Shown one piece after another: positions 21,088 to 36,000 of a stretch of DNA of 38,259 nt (positions are counted from its first letter, which is position 1; the number at the start of each line of letters is the position of its first letter). The position numbers and the translations under genes are program-made. Below the pieces are notes generated by a model. That model did no database searches. It saw nothing but the letters and a program-made list of their open reading frames with translations, and had not been told where the DNA came from. This DNA is from Saccoglossus kowalevskii (Eukaryota > Hemichordata > Enteropneusta > Harrimaniidae), in NCBI RefSeq assembly GCF_000003605.2, contig NW_003107090.1, positions 976,267 to 1,014,525 on the forward strand, in the 5' to 3' direction.

Positions 21088-24000
21088 GTAAAACAATAAT
21101 ACTGGCGAACATTTATTCAATTTGTATTCAAGTTAAAGCACAGATAGCTTGAATTCGTCTTTCGTGGTAATTTGAGTTTATTTCCTGAGTTTTGCTGTTA
21201 TGTATTTTACACGCGTTGTATACGTCACTACGAGTCCCATATCGAATATGATCTTACACGGAATTGATTTTATTGTGGGATATCCATAATCTGTTACAAT
21301 GAAGCCTTTTATTGTTTGACTTGTGGATGATTGTTTTTCGTGAAATATATAACATATATCAGATTCCTGGTTTCATGTACATATTTCAATCTCCTCTTAC
21401 CTTTTTTCCAACAGCGCCGATTGTGAAAAGAATTTTTGAAATGCATCACAAAGGTAAACCCGATAAATATCAAATAAATCTTAGTCAGATGAGTGCAGTG
21501 TTTAACTTTTACTATATTATCACATCAGAGAATGTTTTAGATCGTATCACCACGCGCACTATTATGTGTTACCTCGTATTGTGACTAACACGAACCAAAC
21601 ACTTTTTTTTTAAATTTTATTAAATGTTACAACTGTCTACCTGTTTGACACGTACCCACCAAACGCATAACACATACAATTGTTTTGAGTGTAAATCTAC
21701 ATAAATATTTCATCTCCCTTCCCCATTCCTCAACCGTATAGCCAAAATTATATTTAAGAGCTGTATAATATCATGCTATTGCGTATGTCCCAGAAAAACA
21801 CAGGAAATATGTACTCCAAACTAAACAATTGTGTTGACATCAAATATTTGTAATTTTTCATTATTTCGGACATTGATAGTAGTTCGATTTATATGTCCTG
21901 TGGTACTATGACACACAATGACCAAGTGTTTCATTACATATAACATACAATAATGCTCAGATATAGGAAGATATGCTACTCAAAATATTTGTATATTTAC
22001 AAATGCGATATTTTATTAAGAAAGCTTTAAACAAAATTATAACAATTTCCAAAACACTATATTTTTAATATATAGTGAAATAAACAGGTTTTGTCTAATT
22101 TGGGGCATTTGGCATTATTGACAATGGCATGTTTTAACAATCGCTGTAAGGATGTAACAAACAGGTATTTAACGTACTAAAGAACTGAAATAGTTTTTTG
22201 GTTGTCGAGTTCTCACCCATTTTGGTTCATGTATCCTAGTATAATAAACTATATGATTGAGCAATTACCTGGAAACTAATATGCGTCTATACTATTAATC
22301 CAATATTTATAAACATAATTTAACATTTTATATTTATCATAATGCTTCCCGTTGATCCGTGGTTTGGAGATTTTTTCAGAACGGTACATTGTGATTTACA
22401 GGGAGTCATGCTCAACTACACGCTTCCATCAACAAACAACACTTTTTTTTTACTTATAGTGTGCATGGTCTAAAAGAATTTTCCCAAATCCTAAAATATT
22501 CACAAACTTTCTCCTATGTTTTCCCTAAGGACTTTGAATTCTTTTACACGTAGACAATACCTAGAAAATCGTGAAACACTATCCAGGAACCAATTAATTT
22601 GTATTGAAATAGTTAAATTAAATATAACTTTAAAGAGATAATATTGCATAAGAATGGCTACAACGAAATAAACATTGTATCTGTTACATATTACATGATC
22701 GTAAATATTACATTAATATAATTTGTAGAGAATGTAGACACATGCTAAGAATGGCCTCGAACCGCCCTTAGTACACCATGTCTAGCCATGAAGTCGACCA
22801 TTATACAATCTATATCTTATTTGTACATTTACGCTTAACCTTTTTATGTTAATACATTATGCAAATATGTCACATATAATAAATAAATATTAAATATACC
22901 ATAATAGATGAGCCCTGTCCAATGCATTTATTCAAATGCAAAAGTGGGGAGTGTATACATAATGTTCATCTGTGTGATCGGATATCTCATTGCAATGATG
23001 GTAGTGATGAGGCATCGTGCGGTGAGTAGTGATTTTTCTGTACGCAATTATATTCTTACTTATCGTATTACATAATCATGTGATCGTCATTAACAGCGGG
23101 GAGGGCATTAGTATATAGAAGAAATGTGGTGTTTATATTAGTAAATTTATAACAATGATAAAACAATGATAAAAGATACACAGTCCCATGAAAGTGTAAT
23201 GAATCATAATGTAATCACTTTTTTCTATATACTTGTAGAGAATGATGTTAGCCATCAACAATTAATATGCGACAATGTAACAAGTATATCATATTCACTG
23301 TATTGTGATTTTAAAGCAGACTGCTATGATAAATCTGACGAAATACACTGTGGTATGTATGCTACAAACAATTCCCCATCATTGTATTGTTATTTATTGG
23401 CTTTGTGGTCGGAAACTTCATCAAGCATATGAGAAAAAATACTGTTAATTCTGTCATGCTTAACGCTCCTGTGCACTGCTTTCAAAATATGATCATAAAA
23501 GATCAGTTTTAAACCTACACTAGCCGTTAATACGGCTATTAACATTCGAAACATTTCGACATGTGGTTTGTCGTACAATGTTGTATTTACTTTTAGAAAT
23601 AAATGTCATATGTTCGATTTACACCATACTTCATTTTTTCCCAAGCTCATCCCACTTGTGATGGTATCAACGACGGGTTTCAGTGTCAAAATGGTCAATG
23701 TATTGACAGTACAAAAATATGTGATATGAAGCAAGATTGTTTTGATAACAGTGATGAAGAACAATGCCAAGGTAGGTGTGGTGAAAGTAAATTACCGAAC
23801 TGTGTGAACACACTCTTCCACATGAACAGATATATGAGACACAGAACCAGCCGAAAACAATGAACGATGGGACTTTTATTCGTTGTATACTTTCGGCATG
23901 TTTTTGAAGCTTTTTAAAATAAAAGTAATGTTATCGAGTTAGATATACGTTTGTTATTAACATTACCTGATTGAAAAAAAAATGAAAAAGGATCTACAGA

Positions 24001-27000
24001 GATAGATGTCATTATTACACCAGTAATGTAATTACAAACATGGACCGTTGCATATGGAGACCACACTTTGGTGCAATGTGGTCACAGCATCAGCGCTATA
24101 CATAAATACATTAAATTAGGTTCGTAATCCGGTCACAAATTTTGTTTTGTAATTTTAAGAAAAATGATCTTTCTATTGAAACGCATTGCCCACAAAAGTT
24201 ATTTTCTTCGCCGCTAGTGTAACTACCGGATTAGTACAGTGAATTTCTGACATGTTATGTATTAAGCTAGTTTAGCATGCTTAATCCCGTCACGCGGCAT
24301 TGTCGTGTAAAACGACAAAAACTTAGTCTGCTTGAATACCCACAGTTGTTGAATACGTTTAGTGATTTAAATTGACGCAACCAAGAATGACTGGCTAGAA
24401 TTGGCAATGTAATTATACAAAAGTATACATTTTGCAGTATACAATTCATTGCTGTAACAATTCGTTTTATTAGATGAAGCAGACATAAAGTGAACAACTG
24501 TCAATGTGCAATATAATCACAATAAATATGGACATACTGAGCGCATATTGCTCACTGGGCGTGTTTTCATGTCTTTATCGTCCGAGAGAATCTAGAGCTT
24601 ACATTTTCAACAAATCGATTTTGAACGATTGCTTGATAAATCCTTATGATGATTTGAAACTAAAAGTTACAAACTAAAATGAGCTGGAAATAAACTGGTG
24701 GTGATTTGACCTACCAGGCAATAGTGACTATTTTGGTTGGTGATGGACATATTTTAATAATGCAGAGTAGTTCATAAGCGAGTTTGGATGGTACACACCT
24801 TCATAGAATTGTGAACGACATTGTCGAAAAGCGGCTATAGTAATTGTTAAGCAGTTTTGTGAGCGAATGTGCAGTACTCAATGGCCGCTAAATGTAACGC
24901 CGAGGCGATCTCGTGTTATACAAATAACAAATAAAGTGATCAAGCAGCACAAACAACACAAGTACTACTAGAAATGCAAACAATCGGTCGAGCCTTTAAT
25001 AAAGTCGATAAATTATAAACTATTCTTGCTTTGTGAGTGTTCGATTTTGAACAGGAGATTAGAATTTGTGTATTTAATACAAACATATTAACATTGTTAA
25101 ATATAAATTACAGCACTACTAGTATCCATGGGTAGGTCGGGACTTGATATTCCAATTTGGCTGATTATTCTAGTTCACCACACATAGTAGCATAATCATA
25201 CACATACCTAAATTTGTTGTATTACATAATATATAGTTTAAAGGAGCTTTTAATAGGCAGTACTTGATCTGAGTGAACATAACTTGAACATAATAAACCA
25301 CCCACACTATTATTAAGTGTAAACTCGCCATGGTGTTGAAAACATCTGCTAGGATTTTGACCATCAAATAAGCCACTCCCCTTCCCATTATTCAGTGTAA
25401 ACTCGTCATAGTGTTGAAAACACCAAGCCACTTGGTCTGTTAATGTCATGTTTCTTCATAAAATGGTAGTTGGTGTGTTGTAATAACAATTACGTTATGT
25501 CACTATAGGTGTATGCAATGGGATGAAGTGTTTAGATGATTCTTGTCTTCCCAGAAATGTACAATGCGATGGTATAATAGACTGTGTTAATTGTGATGGT
25601 GTTTCTCCGGATGAAATAGGCAGATGTGGTGAGCATTATGAAAAACTTTTTTTAGGATTGTTTCCATATTATGATATTATGACAGTTGATGATGCTATAT
25701 TTATAGGAGCAAACCAGCCAACCAACAAACAAATAAAGAAACAGACAGTAAAAAATTACACTACACGTAAATATTTATAATCCTTCTATAATGTATATAA
25801 AACGGACTCGAATAATCTGTTAGAAATTTACGAAATAATATGATTTAGTAATAAGCTGGGTGACACTTTTATCAAACTCAAACTAAAATTGTTAGTAATA
25901 TTCGTTCTTTGCATACGAATGGCTTCTTAGCTTTGCATGTTGTCTACACATGCTAGTTGTAGATTTCAACATAATAAAAATACGGTTGTTTTTCACAGAA
26001 ACTAATTGCATGACTGACACACAACTACCTTGTAACAACGGAATTTGTGTAGATGCCAGCGTGAGATGTATACATGACTTAGATGATGTGGGATTCCCAG
26101 TCGGTTGCAGGGACATGTCACACCTAATGGAATGTGGCAAGTACAACATTCATACTTCCCCTTTAACTTGACAGAAAGCCAAGTTATATTTATGATCCAC
26201 TTTGTTACGAGTGCCCGTCGATTACTTTGTTATTCAGGCATTTCATTTAGACTCCCGTAGGCGAAGCACACAATGAGAACTTTGCAGTTAGTGTGTATGT
26301 GTGTGTATCTGTGTGTGTGTCTGTCACACTGATACCTCAATATCCAACTTCCAAATTTTATTGAAACTTGGTAAATAGATGCTCTGAGCTAATGCCCAGA
26401 CCTGACATAGTTTTTGGTTGAAATCCGTGCATATTAATTACCTAATTTGCGCATTTTCACTTCTTGTGTACTACTACACAGATTTCAATGCAACTTGGTA
26501 CATAGATGTTTTGATATATTGGGCAGTACTGATTAGTTTAGGTTGAAATTCTGTGCATATTAAAATGTTTATTAATTAGCCATTAGCCGTTTTCACTTAT
26601 CTCTCATGTACTATTACACAGGTTTCAATGAAACTTGGTACATAGATGTACTGGGACAATGTGCAGTACTGATTAGTTTTTGGTTGAAAATCGTCCATAT
26701 ATTAATTACTAAATTTGCACATTAACTAACTTGCACTTTTTCTCAAAAACTATTAAACATATTTCAATAAAACTTGATACATAGATGCTAAAGATATACT
26801 GATCTGATTAGTTTTTGCTTGAAATCCATGTATTAATGACCTAATTTGCATAATAATTAGCCAATATTTAACTTTTTCATCAGTATCTCAACCACTCATC
26901 AGATTTAATGGAACTTTGTACATACCATGGCTTAGGGATAAGCCGTAGAAATGTTCAGTTTAGGGTTAAAATTGTGTGCTTACTAATTATCTAAATTTCA

Positions 27001-30000
27001 TAAATTAACCAATTTATAGGCGTCTCACAAATATCCTGAGTGCCACTTTAATCGGATTATTACAGGGTTGAAGTCCATGCATATTAATTACCTGTTAGTT
27101 ACCTAATAGGAATAATTGTAATGTTATAATGTAAGTGCTATAATTTTGATAAACAACCAGAAATATTAAGTCTTCATATATGGTCATTATTAGTCTATAA
27201 GTAGCAAATGTGCAGTACATGGGGCTGTGTGTGCCATTTTCGAACATGTATCTCCAATTTGCTCTTGCGTCAAAATGTTTCAAACAAACTGCATCACGCG
27301 TTGTAAAAGTGCGGGAATAACTTGTGATTGGACAACTAATAGATTTTGTAGGGCAATTATTTTTTGTAGAGTCGATAATAAAACAAGGGAACCATCAATT
27401 ACAATAGCTAAAATCTTGGATTGAAAATGTTCAGATCTATCATGTTGTCTTTAGTTATGAGGTGCTTTTTTCATACGTGTGTTTCTATAATTGTTCCCGA
27501 ATATTATTTTCAATATCTTGTTTTGAATATCACCAAGATATGTCCTTAATTTGTTGCTGTTTATTTATTCCCCTTTTCAGGTAATCTAAATAAATTTAGC
27601 TTTTCTGTGGACATTTGTTCTTTTACAAAATGTATTACAAGACAATGAATAATTATTGACTTTGTCGTGGATTCTTTTTTATCTCTAATTTGAAATGAAA
27701 CCAATCCATACGTCAGCACCAAAAAGAGCAACTGACTTATCACTGGAGTCATGTAATTGTGAATACCAAATGATTGTGTATAGATTATATAAAGCAAAAA
27801 CAGCAATAATTTTCTATTTCTAAATTGTCCTGAATACTAAATAATTGTCAACTAGTTTAACTTGCTTTTCATCTATAAAGAATTTATAATTGTGTTTAAG
27901 TGTATAACCCTTCACGTTCTTGAGTAGGATACGTAATTTTCAATACTGGTGTATCAGAGCCGGGCGAATCCATATATACTTTTGGTTGAATAAATCTGAC
28001 GTAATAGTTATTTAAAACAACAAAAAACTGAATACGGTGTTATAAACTGAAACTATCTTGATGTGCTACTTTCTATTTCTGTGACTGTCCAGTCATTTGA
28101 ATAATAACATATCCATCACCAAATAGATGACCACTGCGTGAACTTTGTCCCATTTTTGCTTTTTTTTCAGAGATTATATTTATAATGAATTGAAAACAAA
28201 ACGTAATTGTGTTAGATATCATTAATATTTCCGGACTTCTGTAGAAACTGAGTACCCTAAATTGGTATAAAATTATTCTACACCACTTCGTGAGGGAACT
28301 GAACATTTATTGCAGTCTCTTTTCCATGTGGATTTTTTTTGATAACTGTCTTTTTATGGATTGAATGTTACAAGGACGTGTATATTTTGTGTTTTTTTGT
28401 TTCTTCCAGGGAAAGTCTACTACATCTTGAATAACGTCATTAATATACAATCAACGTTGATTTAATGTCGTGTTTTACTTGATTACATTGTTCGACCAAA
28501 GGATGCGATTTCAATCAGTAGCTCAAACGTCATATGACTATTGTATAGTCTTTTTATATGTATTTTAACAGCGACATCAATAAATAAAATAGGCATGTGG
28601 TCCTTATATGGCTACAACTTTTAAAAAATTATATTGAAAAGCCATTGTGATTTAACTCTATATTTCAGCCGAAAAAAGGGAAACAGTAATTATAGCAGAG
28701 GTACAACACTTTTTCGTTGGATATTGTTTTTATTCTGAGTTGTATGTACGGTTCCAATTCAGTGCGCCCTGGCAATTCAGGTTCTATAACAAATGCCAAG
28801 AAAACTCGTTTCGTTTACATATTAGTAATATACAATGTTGTTCAACGACAAATACGTGGGTAATCTGCAGTGTATTCAATTGGTAATATGTTTTGGCACG
28901 TGACACCAGAACTATTGTTTGACGCTAATTGTTATCATTACAGACAACTTCACGTGTCCGTCAATGATGATGAAATGCAGTAATAGTTATTGTGTTCCAC
29001 TGCATAGAATATGTAATGGTGTGAAAGACTGTAAAGATGGATTGGATGAGGTGGGTTGTGGTAAGTACATGCAGATTAACCTACAATATATTTCCTGATT
29101 TTTCACGTAGATTTAATACTATGTTACTTTTCCGCTCAGTGGGGCATGTTAACAGCGTAACGGCATGAATAAAGGCGTTTGTGTGGAGAAGGAATCCCGT
29201 GTGATGCAAAAACGTCAAATTCGGCTTTAAAACGTAAACGCATGTTATTTCAAACAATTACCACACAAATAATTTGTCTAGTCACTAAACCAGCTGTGTT
29301 TTGATATATGTTTACCCGTTCTTCAGTGCATGTGCATCGCAGGCAAATGGGTCACTTGAGTCCAAAGATAGACCCTCCAGGTAGGTTATAGAGGCGTGCA
29401 GTTTAATTAGGAATTAGTTCCGTAATTGTTTACTGAATTAATGAGTAAAATTGCTTTATCTTAAACTCTCACGATTAAATAAGTTTTAAGATTAATATTG
29501 CACAAAGTCTTTGAAGTACGACATATCTTCGTTTGAGACGCTTTGGTCCCTGTTTTTAAGTATTGGTTACTACTTCTTTAGATGTAATATGAACTTTGTC
29601 TGTATCCAGCAGGTATTTTAACAGCAAACACTTTTTTACGAAAATGTTTCTGTTTGGCTCCCACTCGCCCGTGAATTTAGCATCCATATGAGTTAAGAGA
29701 TTAAGTATTATATTTGGACTATGTGCTATTGTGAAACGGACCGCAAGATGTGTGTTGTTGTCACGACAAAGAATCCGCTCTAGAAAATATATTTTTTGTA
29801 ATTCCTACCACTTATTTATTTACACATATTATCATTTTAACCTGTAGAAAGCTATACATGCCCACCTGGGTCTTTTCACTGCTTTGGGAATACAGTGTGC
29901 ATAGCTCCCAAGTATGTATGCGATGGGATAGCTCATTGTGACAATGGGGATGACGAATTATATTGTGGTAAGAAGTCATATATTCTTAAAATATCTTATT

Positions 30001-33000
30001 CTATGCCATAATCATTAATCTAATGTAACATTATGCCCACATCATATACTGTTTAGTACGTCGAGTCATGTTTCAGTCATATGCGTACGTTAGTTATTTT
30101 GTTGTTGTTCAGGGAAGGAGTGAAGTCAATCTGCACTACAAAATGTGGAAATAAAATATCAATCGCAGGCTTTTAAACAAAAGTCGTATAGGGAAAATTG
30201 ATAAGTTCAAGAAAACAAAGCAGATGACCGGCATCAATTGACCACACTCTATGGCACACATGTGAGCTACGAAGTTTCAAAACGAATGAACAGCTTTGTT
30301 TTTGTGCGTTTTTTGTTATTTACTTTTTTAAATACACTGTTTATTATTCCCCGATCGAACAACTGGGGGTCATCTTGTTTCTTGGCCATACTACTATATC
30401 TCCAAGACTTATTATTGTGAATCGTTACTGCACGATATGAAGAGCAAAAGCTAAACATCTTATATTTGCAAAAAACTTGTAACACAAATGCGTGTCAAAT
30501 GATAAAAAACACTACAACGATCCTATTGTCACTTTTAATAAGTAGAGTGAAAAAAAACATAAGACATCAAATGTAGGAATGTTACAGGATACAAACATGC
30601 AACTTGTCCCACAGTCCTGGACTCAGCCCAGAAATATACGAAACGCGTTATTATAGGCAACACGAAGATCATTGATATTGTTGCGACTTTTGTTCAAACT
30701 AAAGCTGTGAACAATACATAATAGCGCAAATGATTCGGTGTGATTTTATTATCATTGCTAAAACTAAAAAAACAACAATTCTGAAGCAGAATATTGTCTC
30801 TACCGTAGAATGATCGAACCTATCATTTTATATCATCACCATCCATACAGTTACAACATATCCTATTTAAACGTTCTTATGTGCAATTCTAAGCTTAGAG
30901 TCACCATTATACATGTCGGAATACATGTTCATTCCATTATTATTTCAGAATTAGATCGTTGAAATTTGGTACATACATTGTACATGATGAATCATATGTT
31001 CATGATGATTCATTTAGCGATCAGATCAAAAATGACCGATTGGCCGCCATGACGGATCAAAGACGGTCGACTAGCAGCTATTTCCTTTTTTACCATACTA
31101 ATATATCTTTCACCTACGTACCATTTGCATTTATAGTCCAAAAATCAAAATGATAACAAAATTAATAAATATAGAAAAGTAACATACAATATAGTAATGT
31201 AGATCATTTAAGATAACATGAGTGAGTTGCAAATTAATTCATGTATCGCATGATTTCCTTCTGAGATGCATATTAGCTTGTACAACAGATTATGAATATG
31301 GGTGTAAGTAAACTTTAACCGACACTCCAAGTTGTATATTGTCAAACATACATAGTATGTTAGTAACGTTGGTGCACGTTATGTTTGAGATATGTTTTGT
31401 TTATAATACAGGGGACATGCACTTCACTTGAGTTTTGATACAAAGTTTGTGAAAATATAATTGCAAATTTAGATGTCATTTAATAAGTCTAGTATAATAT
31501 TCACTCTCAACTACTAACCATATTTTTGATACTGATTTGCATATTCTAAATCTAAATGAATGTAGCAATACTTGTCCATAACAATTCAATTTGTGATTAG
31601 ATAAAAATTACAAACTTGTAGCCATCTAGATTTGTGGTCATATTATTTTATCTTAGGTATGAATAACAATTTCCCTAATTGCAACGAGGGCTGATTAACA
31701 TTAAATTTGTATATCATGTCTCTCAGATACTGGATGTCCAAGCAACTGCAGTTGCACAGTTTATGTTCTACAGTGTACTGGAGCTGATGTGAGCATATTC
31801 TCATCAATGCCACTTTCAACCAGAAGTTTGTAAGCACCAAATTTTGTAACAAATTAAGTACATTTATATGAATTAACGCCATGAAATGGCAATGAAATAT
31901 GTATCGTATCCCAGTATTTACTTCCTGGGTAAACTTCGCACGTTAGTACTCAAGTATTTAAATAACTAACTTTCTAAGAACCATTTGAATGCAGACAGGA
32001 TTAATGGGTATTTATTCAATTTATTATTGCGAACTATATATAGTATATTCATTGTATATCCTACAGGAATGCCACCAATTTAATATCGAATGTTACACCC
32101 GATAAGCACTCAACAATCGATTATCTTATTAATCTTAAATATTTGTACTGGATTGGATCACTGTAAGTATAAATGTCATTGTGTAATGTAAAACAACAAG
32201 TGCCATTCAGTTTAAGGGATTCAATGACTTTGTCTATAAATGTAATTGTTGTTTTAATGTGAAAACCATGTGAGCTCAATGTGCCGTATTTTTGTTTTCA
32301 TTTAGAGACTTGTCTAGGAATGTCATAACAATTTTACGGACTGGAATGTTCAAACATCAAATAAACCTATTAATACTGTGAGTTTCAAATTTTATTGTCA
32401 ACCTAGTGTAATGTGATTTTAAGGTTTCTTTCAAATAACTTTGACAGTGCAAAATCTTTGACACGCTATTGTGCTATTTACTTTCATATCTTACAGTGAT
32501 CACATACGTGGATATATTTATACGTTATCTCACTATTTCCGCCATGCCTTGTGTTCAGACCGTTTGTGAATATACAATGCAACAGACATTGCAACTGGTC
32601 AATCATATTTCAGAAGATTTTGTGATTTCCCTGTCATACATGATATAATATTGTTATACTGTTTTCAGATGCAAATTTGTTATATTATGAGGGTACCCAA
32701 TTTTGTCAGAAAAGTAGCACCAAACATTTAGTTACAGATGTACATAATTTTGGCAATTAATTCAAATTTAAATTAATGATTTGCAATTGCCTGTGTGCAT
32801 TGACAAACTGGTGTTTGAGACAGGGTTGTAAGTAAAAGTTGCGGTCGTAGTAGTTTGACGGGCGGCATAACTTTATGCCTCTTATCAATATTGAATTTAA
32901 AATATACAGGTTTTGGGCTAGAGGGTGAGGTCGACGAGATGCGCAACTCTTCCTCACTTTAATCAAAGTCATTGCTCAAGTCATCTTATCATCATCCTTC

Positions 33001-36000
33001 ATCCCATCCCTTCCCTTTATCCCCAAGTCCTGTGGCGACAGGCAAGCGACGAAGTGACAGGTGTGGGTACAGTGGCAGTCATAGCCGCAAACTTGCACAC
33101 ATGTGGCTCAGGTGATAGGGTCGCTATTCACTAAACCGGAGCAGCAGTGGATTTCGGCAGCCGTATGAGCAACTGAGAAGCCCTCTTTAGGAATGCAATG
33201 CTCACCTCCAAGGCATGAGGAGCGGACTAGAAAGGATATCCCAAACATTGCCTGCTCTACCTACCCTAGCCAGGACGTGGACCTGAAGAGAGAAGAGAGG
33301 CAAGGGTTGGCTTTGCAGTCAAGACGACATTGACTGGACCTCTAAAGGGTGTGAATGATCGCCTTATGATGATGAGACTCCCCCTTTTTCGTAGACATAA
33401 GTACGTCACCATTGTCAGTGTCTATTCCCCCACCATGACCAACCAAGATGAGACCAAGGACATGTTTTATGAAGACCTGAACACTGTCATCACTGCTGTT
33501 CCCCACGCAGATAAACTCATCATACTTGGTGATTTTAACACAAGAGTTAGTCATGACAGCGTCTTCTGGGAAGGAGTGATCGGAAAGCATGGAGTCTGCA
33601 ACTTCAACAGCAGCGGTCTGCTACTCATCCAGACCTGCGCTGAGCATGGCCTTCTGATGCATCCCCACTCAAAGCACTGGCATCTCATCAACTATGTCAT
33701 CGTAAGGAAGAGGGACAGGCAAGACATATGAGTCATGAAGACCATGAGTGCTGGACAGACCACCGTCTTGTTGTCTCCAAGCTCAACCTTCACATCCAGC
33801 TCAAGAGATGGCAGCATGCATGAAAGCGCCAAAATGCCTGAATATCAACAAGGTGACGGGTCAGCAACATCAAGCAGACTTTTGCCGACACCATGGAGCA
33901 ATGCTTAGACTTCACTGTGCTGGAAGGCCAGGATGTTGGGACAGTGTGGGCCGCACTCTGTGAGACAGTGTACAACACAGCCATGGAGTGCTTCGGGCCA
34001 GCTACAAAGAAACACAAGGTTGGTTTGATGAGAACTGCACAGAGATCCGGAAGCTGCTATAGGAAAAGCATCGTGCCTACAAAGCTCATCTCGATAATCA
34101 AAAATCAGTATCGAAGAAAGACACGCTGAGCAATGTACGGAGCAACATTCAAGTAAAGTTGTGCCAGGTGCAGGATTCCTGGTTGAGCAGCAAAGGGGAT
34201 GAGATCCAATGCTTTGCAGAAAGGAATGACACTGAAGGCTTTCAACATCGGCCACGGCACGTGGGAGCAGGCAGCCCAAGACAGAGGAGCATGGCGATCA
34301 GCTGTACTCAAGGGTGCCAAAGCATACAAAGCCAACAGGATCACTGTTACTGAAGACTGCAGGAAGAACAGAGTCATCAACCCTGCAACAGCTGCCACCA
34401 TTCCCTGTTTGTACTGCCAGCGACTCTTCCGGGTGCAGATTGGTCTCACCAGTCATCTGCGGACCCACAGAGCATGACTTCCCCAACCCCACGATAACTA
34501 GATGGTCCTCGTCGCATGGACGGACAAACAACAATATGCCTCTTATCGATATTGAATTTAACATGTATAATGAATACAACTCACTTATGTTTTAGATACC
34601 TAAGTAACTGTCGCATTGAGCACATTGAGCACGGAGCATTTGAAGGTCTTAACAGACTAATGAATTTGTGAGTATAGCAAACTAGCCAGAATATCTGAAT
34701 TCACATAATATAGTCGGTAAATGTTAGTATTTAATTTTCGATAACTCATTGTAATATATATTATAGGAATATACAGAACAACCATATACAACAAGTCAAC
34801 GGTGATCCATTTCGACAACTAAATGAACTGCACATCCTGTAAGTTATGAATACTATATTCAAAACGCTGACCATAGTGAGAAAATATAGCTGTTGACGAT
34901 GTTGATGTACAGATACAATAATGTATGTAAAATTTAATAAAGACTTTTACTTAGTAACCAATAAGTAATTGTCATTTTCTTCTTAATAGGTTTGGTGACC
35001 AGTATGTTTTCTGTTGCATGGTGGGTTACGAAAAAGGCAAAATCAAGAAGTGTTTACCGAAAGCAGATGTGTTTTCATCTTGTGACGGATTGCTACATCA
35101 TACAGGAATGAGATTCATTGCCTGGACCATTGGCTTATCTGTCATACTAGCAAATATATGTTCATTTATATTAAGATTTAACACCAAACGTCAGTCAGCA
35201 GAAGGTTTTTTCTTGTTGGCTCTACCAATTTCGGACTTTTTCCTAGGATCATATATTTTACTAATTGCTTCTATAGACGCATATTATGGGGAACAATATA
35301 TTGCAAACAGCATAAATTGGAATAACAGTAATTTGTGTATTTTTGCAGGGATCACTGCAATAGTTACAAGTCAATCTTCGTTATATATAGTTGCATTAAT
35401 GAGTATTGATCGATGCCTTGTCATCGCAATTTCATTTGGACGTGTCCGAATGGGAAGAAAGTTGGCCGTTCTTTTTACTGCTATTGGTGTATCAGCTATA
35501 TTATTTTTTGCAATACTACCTGTGTGTGGTCTATCATATTTTGGAGAGGGTTTCTATGGCCGGAACCGCGTATGTTTGCCAACTCATCTACGACATGATC
35601 GACCACCTGGTTGGGAATATTCTGTCGCATTTTTTGTAGTGCTAAACCTTGTATGTGCCCTTACGGTACTGATTTCCTATATAATCATAGTTCTTAAGAA
35701 AAACCGAGTTGGTAGGAAAGTCCAACACAGCCGCAAATCAGGTGTAAACATTAAAGCAATCACAACTATTGTGCTTATTATATTATCTGCTTTATTGCCA
35801 TGGTTTCTTATTAATATTGCAAGTTTTATGACAATATATGGGATCGAAATATCGGGTATTATATCACCATGGATTACTGTTACTGTGATACCGCTCTCTG
35901 CTATAATGAACCCAATACTTTACACTATTTCGTCACACAAGTACCGCATTAGTATCATTGATGAGATGAAAAATATCCTAGATGAAAGAAAGAAAAAATA

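Larger units (their letters stand above)
32566..34595. other. Intron containing a LINE insertion
   Basis: The intron between LRR 3 and LRR 4 is enlarged by the LINE at 32900-34534, in the same orientation as the gene. Confidence 0.7.

Noticed and set aside
34298-34595. Overlapping ORFs at the right end of the LINE
   Set aside because: They are other-frame shadows of the LINE C-terminal zinc-finger region and cross its target-site duplication.
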